Virus record (IMG/VR): IMGVR_UViG_3300045973_001497
Span: 1-41,018 of that record
Source of the DNA: a virus
Strand: one strand, 5' to 3'
Length of the DNA: 41,018 nt
A model generated the notes under the pieces. The model saw only the letters and a list, made by a program, of their open reading frames with translations, had not been told where the DNA came from and searched no databases. Position numbers and translations under genes: made by a program. This document shows positions 38,494-41,018 of this stretch, piece after piece (within the stretch, counting starts at the first letter, position 1; every line of letters begins with the position of its first letter).

Positions 38494-39006
38494 ATGGATA
38501 AAAAATTAGTAAGTGGATTTGAAGTTAGAAATCAAAAATATATTAGCCAATCTCGCGATGTTATTGACTGCGAAATTAATCATAATATATATGGATGGAT
38601 ACCATTTTTGGCGTCAAAAAACGATTCCGAAGCGACTGGACTCCAAATTTATTTAGAGATTGTTTCGGGGCTTCATGGAGTTGTCGCTGAATATGTGCCT
38701 GCACCAGTTGATTTCCCAAATCTTAAACAAATTGCAATACAAGCGGTGCAGCTTTATCTTGACGCAAAAGCTCAAGAGCGCAACTACGATGGCATCTTGT
38801 CCCTTTGCAGCTATGCCACCAGCAAGAACACTAAGTTCTCAGTAGAGGGGCAGGCTGGTATTAGTTGGCGTGATGCTTCATGGGAAGCGCTGTATGACCT
38901 TCAATCAAAAATTGAAAGTGGTCAAGTTCCTGCGCCAACAACAACCAGGGCGGCGAGTGATCTGGCGCTTTCTGTCATGCCTATATTTGAATGGCCGTCA
39001 AGTTGA
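38494..39006 (+). CDS. Tail fibre assembly-like protein, DUF4376-type C-terminus
   Basis: 170-aa protein with a clear AGGGG site. The C-terminal half has the DUF4376 pattern found on phage tail fibre assembly proteins: VQLYLDAKAQERNYDGILSL, CSYATSKNTKFSVEGQAG, SWRDASWEALYDLQ. The N-terminal half is more AT-rich than surrounding genes, which may indicate a recently exchanged module. It would chaperone or cap the preceding fibre. Confidence 0.7.
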   Translation: MDKKLVSGFEVRNQKYISQSRDVIDCEINHNIYGWIPFLASKNDSEATGLQIYLEIVSGLHGVVAEYVPAPVDFPNLKQIAIQAVQLYLDAKAQERNYDGILSLCSYATSKNTKFSVEGQAGISWRDASWEALYDLQSKIESGQVPAPTTTRAASDLALSVMPIFEWPSS

Positions 39007-39030
39007 CTATTAAAGAATTTTCAAATTAAG

Positions 39031-39052
39031 ACCACCTTTAGGTGGTTTTTTT
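39031..39052 (+). terminator. Intrinsic terminator ending the tail operon
   Basis: ACCACC, loop TTTA, GGTGGT (39031-39046) followed by seven T, 25 bp after the fibre assembly gene. It marks the end of the main late transcript. Confidence 0.88.
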
Positions 39053-39179
39053 CATTCAAAAATGGTATTCCGAATATTTACTGATGTATCAGTAGGGGTA
39101 GCCACGCTGAATTTGTTTTTCCGGTTTTGTCAGCTCACCGCGATTAAGCAGCTGACACACACAATTTTGAAAGATTCTT

Positions 39180-39425
39180 ATGACGACTATGCGCGCAAAA
39201 ATGAAAGTAACTTCGGTTGAAAAATTGGACGTAGCCGAGCGTCTGCGATTCAGTGCCGTTTGTAAAAACGACGGATACCCAGAGGGAGGTGCTGATGAGG
39301 ACAACACATTCGCAACGTATACACCAAGCGCTGAGCTGTCGATGTATGTGAGCAATCCTGCATTGGCTGGTCAGTTCGTCGTTGGCGATACGTTTTATGT
39401 GGACTTCACGCCTGTGACCGCATAA
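39180..39425 (+). CDS. Small hypothetical phage protein (81 aa)
   Basis: 81-aa protein: RAKMKVTSVEKLDVAERLRF, then AVCKNDGYPEGGADEDNTFA, SMYVSNPALAGQF and a final VGDTFYVDFTPV. This beta-rich pattern (KM.V..V......E.L.....Y...G.DEDNTFA...P.....M.I.NP.L.G.......YVDFTP) is widespread in phages, and I know of no function. It stands alone between a terminator and the D12 methyltransferase. The 127 bp upstream (39053-39179) shows only AT-rich sequence and no promoter I can defend. Confidence 0.75.
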   Translation: MTTMRAKMKVTSVEKLDVAERLRFSAVCKNDGYPEGGADEDNTFATYTPSAELSMYVSNPALAGQFVVGDTFYVDFTPVTA

Positions 39426-39506
39426 AAAACGGGGCGACTGGATGGGGTGCGTCAACACCACACCCAGCCGCCAATCCACAGAACGGGCCTGTGAGTCAGC
39501 CAAGAC

Positions 39507-39527
39507 CCCGCCACCCTCGAGGGCGGG
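39507..39527. repeat. Hairpin between small gene and D12 methyltransferase
   Basis: CCCGCC (39507-39512) pairs with GGCGGG (39522-39527) and encloses the perfect palindrome CCCTCGAGGG (39514-39523). No T-run follows, so it is more likely a regulatory leader or protein-binding site than a terminator. Confidence 0.45.
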
Positions 39528-39557
39528 TGAAGTTTAACAACAAAGAAAGTGCTCACA

Positions 39558-40343
39558 ATGGCATCACCCATCATCCCGTGGATCGGCGGCAAACGTCGCC
39601 TAGCAGACCACATCATCCCTCGCTTCCCGCAGCACAGCTGCTATGTCGAGGTTTTCGCAGGAGGCGCTGCGCTCTACTTTTTACGTAATCCTGCGGAGGT
39701 GGAGGTCATCAACGACATCAATGGCGATGTGGTCAATCTGTACCGCGTTGTGCAAAACCACCTCGAGGAGTTTGTGCGCCAGTTCAAATGGGCGCTCAGC
39801 AGCCGCGAGATTTTCAAGTGGACGCAGATTACGCCAAGCGAGACGCTGACCGACATTCAGCGCGCGGCCCGTTTCTATTATCTGCAGCATCAAGCGTTTG
39901 GTGGACGTGTGGACGGGCAGTCATGGGGCACGGCAACCACGGCGCCGGCAGTGAACTTGCTGCGCATCGAGGAGTCGCTAAGTGCGGCGCACTTGCGCCT
40001 GTCGAGCGCATACATCGAGCGGCTGGATTGGAAAGACTGCATCAAGCGGTACGACCGTCCCCACAGCTTCTTCTACCTCGACCCTCCCTATTGGGAGACA
40101 GAAGGATACGGTGTACCGTTCCCTTGGATTGAGTACGAGACCATGGCCAAGATGATGCGCGAAATCAAAGGCAAGGCCATTCTGAGCATCAATGACCATC
40201 CAGACATTCGCCAGTGCTTCGATGGCTTCCACATCCTTGAAGTGCCCATCAAGTACACCGTGGGCGGCGGGCAAGGCGTTGAGCGCATGGAGCTGATCAT
40301 CAGCAGCTGGGATGTGGATGCGGAGCCTGCTGGGCTGTTCTAG
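39558..40343 (+). CDS. D12 class N6-adenine DNA methyltransferase (Dam-like)
   Basis: 261-aa enzyme that transfers a methyl group from SAM to adenine in DNA, probably GATC-like sites. Start MASPIIPWIGGKRRLADHI with motif X PWIGGKR, motif I FAGGAALYF at 33-41, motif IV DPPY at 175-178 and a normal length for Dam. It probably protects phage DNA from host restriction or changes host gene expression. The upstream alternative GTG at 39549 is less likely. A strong terminator follows. Confidence 0.93.
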   Translation: MASPIIPWIGGKRRLADHIIPRFPQHSCYVEVFAGGAALYFLRNPAEVEVINDINGDVVNLYRVVQNHLEEFVRQFKWALSSREIFKWTQITPSETLTDIQRAARFYYLQHQAFGGRVDGQSWGTATTAPAVNLLRIEESLSAAHLRLSSAYIERLDWKDCIKRYDRPHSFFYLDPPYWETEGYGVPFPWIEYETMAKMMREIKGKAILSINDHPDIRQCFDGFHILEVPIKYTVGGGQGVERMELIISSWDVDAEPAGLF

Positions 40344-40356
40344 GTCGACCAAGAAT

Positions 40357-40386
40357 GACAAAGCCCGCCGGAAGGCGGGCTTTGTC
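40357..40386. terminator. Terminator between convergent genes
   Basis: 13-bp perfect stem GACAAAGCCCGCC / GGCGGGCTTTGTC with GGAA loop. Short T-tracts occur on both sides, and it lies between convergent genes, so it may act in both directions. Confidence 0.75.
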
Positions 40387-40421
40387 TAAGGATGGTTTCT
40401 ATTTTTATTTCGAATAGAGTT

Positions 40422-41018
40422 CTATGCCCATCTTTGGAAAAGCTGCATTAGATTTGTATAGAGTCTGGGATTTTTTGACTGTTCAAGCTTTATCCATGCC
40501 ATTGACATAGACACATTCTTTCTGAGAATACTTCTCAGGCTGTCTTTTAATGTTTCCTCATCAAAGTCACCCCTCATCACGCCTATTGAGATAAATTCAA
40601 AATAGTTCAAGATGTAGCGAAGGGCTAAAACATCAACGTTATCTGTTGGGCTGCCTCTCAACGCTGGATTAGCTGCCCTTGAGGCTTCGTAGTCGCTGTA
40701 GTGTTTGCTGAGAATGTCTGCATACTTCATGTATGTTTCAGACAATCTTGAGTCAAGCAGGGTTGTGATCGTATGTTGTCTGATGGATGTATGCAGACTG
40801 ATCCAGCCTGCAAATAAAAATCCAAGAATCGCAGCAATAACACCCGCAGCGGCAAAGAAGTGTTCCGCTTTGAGTTTCCATTGATTGCCTTTGTCAGATA
40901 CTAGCTGCCATCCGATAAATAGGATAGATGCTGCAATGGATATACAAAGAACAAAGCCCAGCAAGTGGCTGGGCTTTGTGTATTTGCATCTAGGCTTAAG
41001 CGTAGCCAGAACCTTCAT
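40422..41018 (-). CDS. Two-TM membrane protein with DUF4760-like region, candidate moron
   Basis: 198-aa protein as far as the window shows; it begins on the last base of the window, so the true start could be elsewhere. Two transmembrane helices (~19-41 LLGFVLCISIAASILFIGW; ~52-75 EHFFAAAGVIAAILGFLFAG) precede a cytoplasmic helical domain with ISLHTSIRQHTITTLLDSRL and YILNYFEFISIGVMRGDFDE, resembling DUF4760-type proteins. It runs opposite to the late operon at the prophage edge, the usual place for lysogenic conversion or phage-exclusion genes. A role in defence is inference. A host gene beyond the attachment site is the main alternative. Confidence 0.6.
   Translation of the reverse strand: MKVLATLKPRCKYTKPSHLLGFVLCISIAASILFIGWQLVSDKGNQWKLKAEHFFAAAGVIAAILGFLFAGWISLHTSIRQHTITTLLDSRLSETYMKYADILSKHYSDYEASRAANPALRGSPTDNVDVLALRYILNYFEFISIGVMRGDFDEETLKDSLRSILRKNVSMSMAWIKLEQSKNPRLYTNLMQLFQRWA
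40952..40978. terminator. Perfect hairpin at the right edge
   Basis: CAAAGCCCAGC (40952-40962), loop AAGTG, GCTGGGCTTTG (40968-40978). It resembles the GACAAAGCCC... terminator 600 bp to the left. It overlaps the first codons of the edge gene if that starts at 41018; if it is a genuine terminator the gene must start later, for example at a TTG just after it. Confidence 0.5.

Noticed and set aside
1-41018. CRISPR array, insertion sequence or diversity-generating retroelement
   Set aside because: No regularly spaced long direct repeats, transposase or reverse transcriptase frames were seen. The fibre-gene repeats are in-frame protein repeats without a template-repeat partner.

Overview
The window is almost entirely one temperate siphovirus genome, read here as an integrated prophage of a betaproteobacterium. 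Gene types, moderate GC content and protein style suggest Burkholderiales, probably Comamonadaceae; this host call is inference. It carries an HK97-type head module, a lambda-like long non-contractile tail module, and a P27/TerL packaging pair behind an HNH nuclease. The window starts at the integrase start codon and ends at the start codon of a leftward membrane-protein gene, so the attachment sites probably lie just outside it. I see no tRNA, rRNA, CRISPR array or insertion sequence.

Left part (1-7.6 kb): the tyrosine integrase reads rightward. It converges on a leftward polycistron of thirteen genes (7528 down to 975) in which every junction overlaps by 1-8 nt. From promoter-proximal to distal it encodes a small protein, a compact VapE-like ATPase with a zinc finger, an OB-fold-like protein, two small proteins, a large ParB-type protein ending in an FtsK-gamma-like winged helix, several unknowns (one has a zinc ribbon, one of 45 aa is very short), an excisionase-like protein and a methyltransferase. 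Its promoter has a 17-bp spacer that contains a perfect operator palindrome.

Immunity and early right part (7.6-13.6 kb): a membrane protein with a zinc ribbon and an XRE repressor read leftward. A small Cro-like gene, a CII-like activator, a winged-helix protein and a 792-aa primase/VapE helicase read rightward. A second operator, 17/18 identical to the first, lies in front of the Cro-like gene. Two small leftward genes interrupt the rightward operon. A dense, symmetric cluster of GTCCA repeats follows the helicase gene and is the best candidate for a replication origin. An antiterminator-Q-like gene is followed by a candidate late promoter, an intrinsic terminator and a long hairpin, as in the lambda pR'-tR' arrangement.

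Late part (14.2-40.4 kb, all rightward): HNH, TerS, TerL, portal; then an unusual insertion of two small structural-looking genes, a lysis cassette (Rz with embedded Rz1, a DUF5675-type candidate endolysin, a holin) and a 997-aa fibre-like protein; then an S49 prohead protease, major capsid, connectors, tail tube, tail assembly chaperones with a canonical -1 frameshift site, tape measure, tail-tip proteins, NlpC/P60 peptidase and a 1340-aa J-like protein, two fibre-region proteins, and a Dam-type D12 methyltransferase. The major capsid, a candidate decoration protein and the tail tube genes each follow a hairpin plus T-run set directly against a strong ribosome binding site. At the right edge a leftward two-TM protein gene is a candidate moron or exclusion gene.
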